Assembly (NCBI RefSeq): GCF_900108015.1
Contig: NZ_FNVP01000006.1
Span: 135,982 to 199,981, forward strand
Reading direction: 5' to 3'
Length of the DNA stretch: 64,000 nucleotides
From: Flavobacterium urumqiense
GTDB taxonomy: Bacteria > Bacteroidota > Bacteroidia > Flavobacteriales > Flavobacteriaceae
Both the position numbers and the translations under genes were made by a program. The notes below the pieces were generated by a model. That model saw nothing but the letters and a program-made list of their open reading frames with translations. It searched no databases and was not told the origin of the DNA. The stretch's first letter is position 1. Every line of letters begins with the position of its first letter. This document shows, piece after piece, positions 63,412 to 64,000 of the stretch.

Positions 63412-64000
63412 TTAGGGTTTAGCATAAATTTTTATCTTTTTATCATCAATCTCAACATCCTTAAACAACCCCCTTTCTTTAGTTTGTTTTTGACCATAAA
63501 CTTCGTTTACCTCTGGTACAGGCGTCAGACATACATCAAAATTTATCGATTTATTAACCCATTCATCCCGCGTTTCTGTTTTAAATAAATCTTCAAGTTT
63601 TTGTTTGTCAAAAACACCGATTATGAGATCCGTATTTTTAGCTGTTTTCCATGATGGCCGGCCCACCATATTGAAAAACGAGTTCCAAAATTTTAGTTCC
63701 AAAGCCCCTAAGGCGATCCATTTTTTATCGGCACATTCATATATGTTATAATTGACCATATAGCCGCTTAAAAAAGGCGTTTGCTCGTAATCGGCATTTC
63801 CTTGCAACATCCCCTGGGCTATTGCTCCAATGGCGAGTGTGGCGTCATACATGGAAACATCGATATATTGCGCTTTTTGTTGTATACTTTTTGCCAGCAA
63901 ACCAGTACTGCAGGCAGCAACCAACATAAACGAACCGCCCGCAATATCCGCTACTTGAAATCCGGGAATTACCAGTTTTCCATTTTCATCCCTGTTCATG
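63412..64000 (-). CDS. CaiB/BaiF (family III) CoA-transferase, C-terminal part (5' end outside window)
   Basis: Only about 195 residues of the 3' half are in the window, with the frame open to the last base; the Met at 63999 is internal. The segments GFQVADIAGGSFMLVAACST and DVSMYDATLAIGAIAQGML are those of family III CoA-transferases, including alpha-methylacyl-CoA racemase. The large domain with EQTPFLSGYMVNYNIYECAD, then KKWIALGALELKFWNSFF, follows. The catalytic aspartate lies upstream and is not visible. The TAA at 63412-63414 is followed on the minus strand by AT-rich DNA without a clear terminator. Confidence 0.88.
   Translation of the reverse strand, partial: MNRDENGKLVIPGFQVADIAGGSFMLVAACSTGLLAKSIQQKAQYIDVSMYDATLAIGAIAQGMLQGNADYEQTPFLSGYMVNYNIYECADKKWIALGALELKFWNSFFNMVGRPSWKTAKNTDLIIGVFDKQKLEDLFKTETRDEWVNKSINFDVCLTPVPEVNEVYGQKQTKERGLFKDVEIDDKKIKIYAKP

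Noticed and set aside
1-64000. rRNA, tRNA, CRISPR array, prophage or intact insertion sequence
   Set aside because: I looked for tRNA-like TTCGAnTC arms, regular direct repeats with spacers, integrase and structural phage genes and complete transposases on both strands. None was found beyond the transposase remnant at 62.7 kb.

Overview
The window is chromosomal DNA from a member of the Bacteroidota, most likely a Flavobacterium or a close relative. The evidence is a low G+C content, the -7 box TAnnTTTG in front of many genes, eukaryote-like NADP isocitrate dehydrogenase, long NusB, DUF3276, DUF5723, DUF4249 and TonB-receptor proteins, PafA phosphatase, and the typical flavobacterial terminators (perfect hairpins flanked by A and T runs). 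No rRNA, tRNA, CRISPR array, prophage or intact insertion sequence was seen.

Layout. 0-8 kb: end of purB, a lipoprotein deacetylase, a CPA2 antiporter, guaB and a P2-type cation ATPase. 8-12.2 kb: an outer-membrane beta-barrel/lipoprotein pair, HMG-CoA lyase and pyrD. 12.3-17 kb: a gene-poor patch with four broken genes (two SnoaL-like lipoproteins, one Met/Lys-repeat DUF6799 protein, one YdeI-like protein) around pepT and a coiled-coil protein. 17-22.7 kb: a Lys/Ala-rich basic protein, yajC, nusB, leucine dehydrogenase, an ABC exporter and a PUR-alpha-like protein. 23-28.5 kb: small enzymes (two alpha/beta hydrolases, PEBP, CsaA, thioredoxin-like), a 16-cysteine copper-type four-helix protein and a cyclophilin-FKBP fusion. 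28.5-30.2 kb: an accessory pocket with two unidentified genes and a cruciform repeat. 30.3-46.8 kb: M3 peptidase, trmD, rplS, icd, two TonB-dependent receptors, thiN, rlmF, uvrB and a TerB-like protein. 46.9-62.5 kb: a periplasmic esterase, dipeptide epimerase, DUF1456, selO, sucC, gltBD, lysA and pafA. 62.7-64 kb: a transposase remnant, an unidentified broken gene and the 3' part of a CaiB/BaiF CoA-transferase.

How the genes fit together. The set is mainly core metabolism: purine and pyrimidine synthesis (purB, guaB, pyrD), TCA cycle (icd, sucC), nitrogen assimilation (gltBD), lysine and peptidoglycan precursors (lysA, dipeptide epimerase), leucine breakdown (leucine dehydrogenase and HMG-CoA lyase), peptide use (pepT, M3 peptidase), translation and RNA (trmD, rplS, rlmF, nusB) and repair (uvrB). 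Outer-membrane uptake is represented by two TonB receptors, one paired with a DUF4249 lipoprotein.

The window does not show a clear new multi-gene system. The less ordinary signals are the large number of recently broken genes, at least four kinds of intergenic repeat (including an inverted-repeat unit around a decayed four-helix-bundle gene), the cruciform element beside orphan genes, and a probable ribosomal-protein leader in front of rplS. All family names come from reading the translations; no database search was run.
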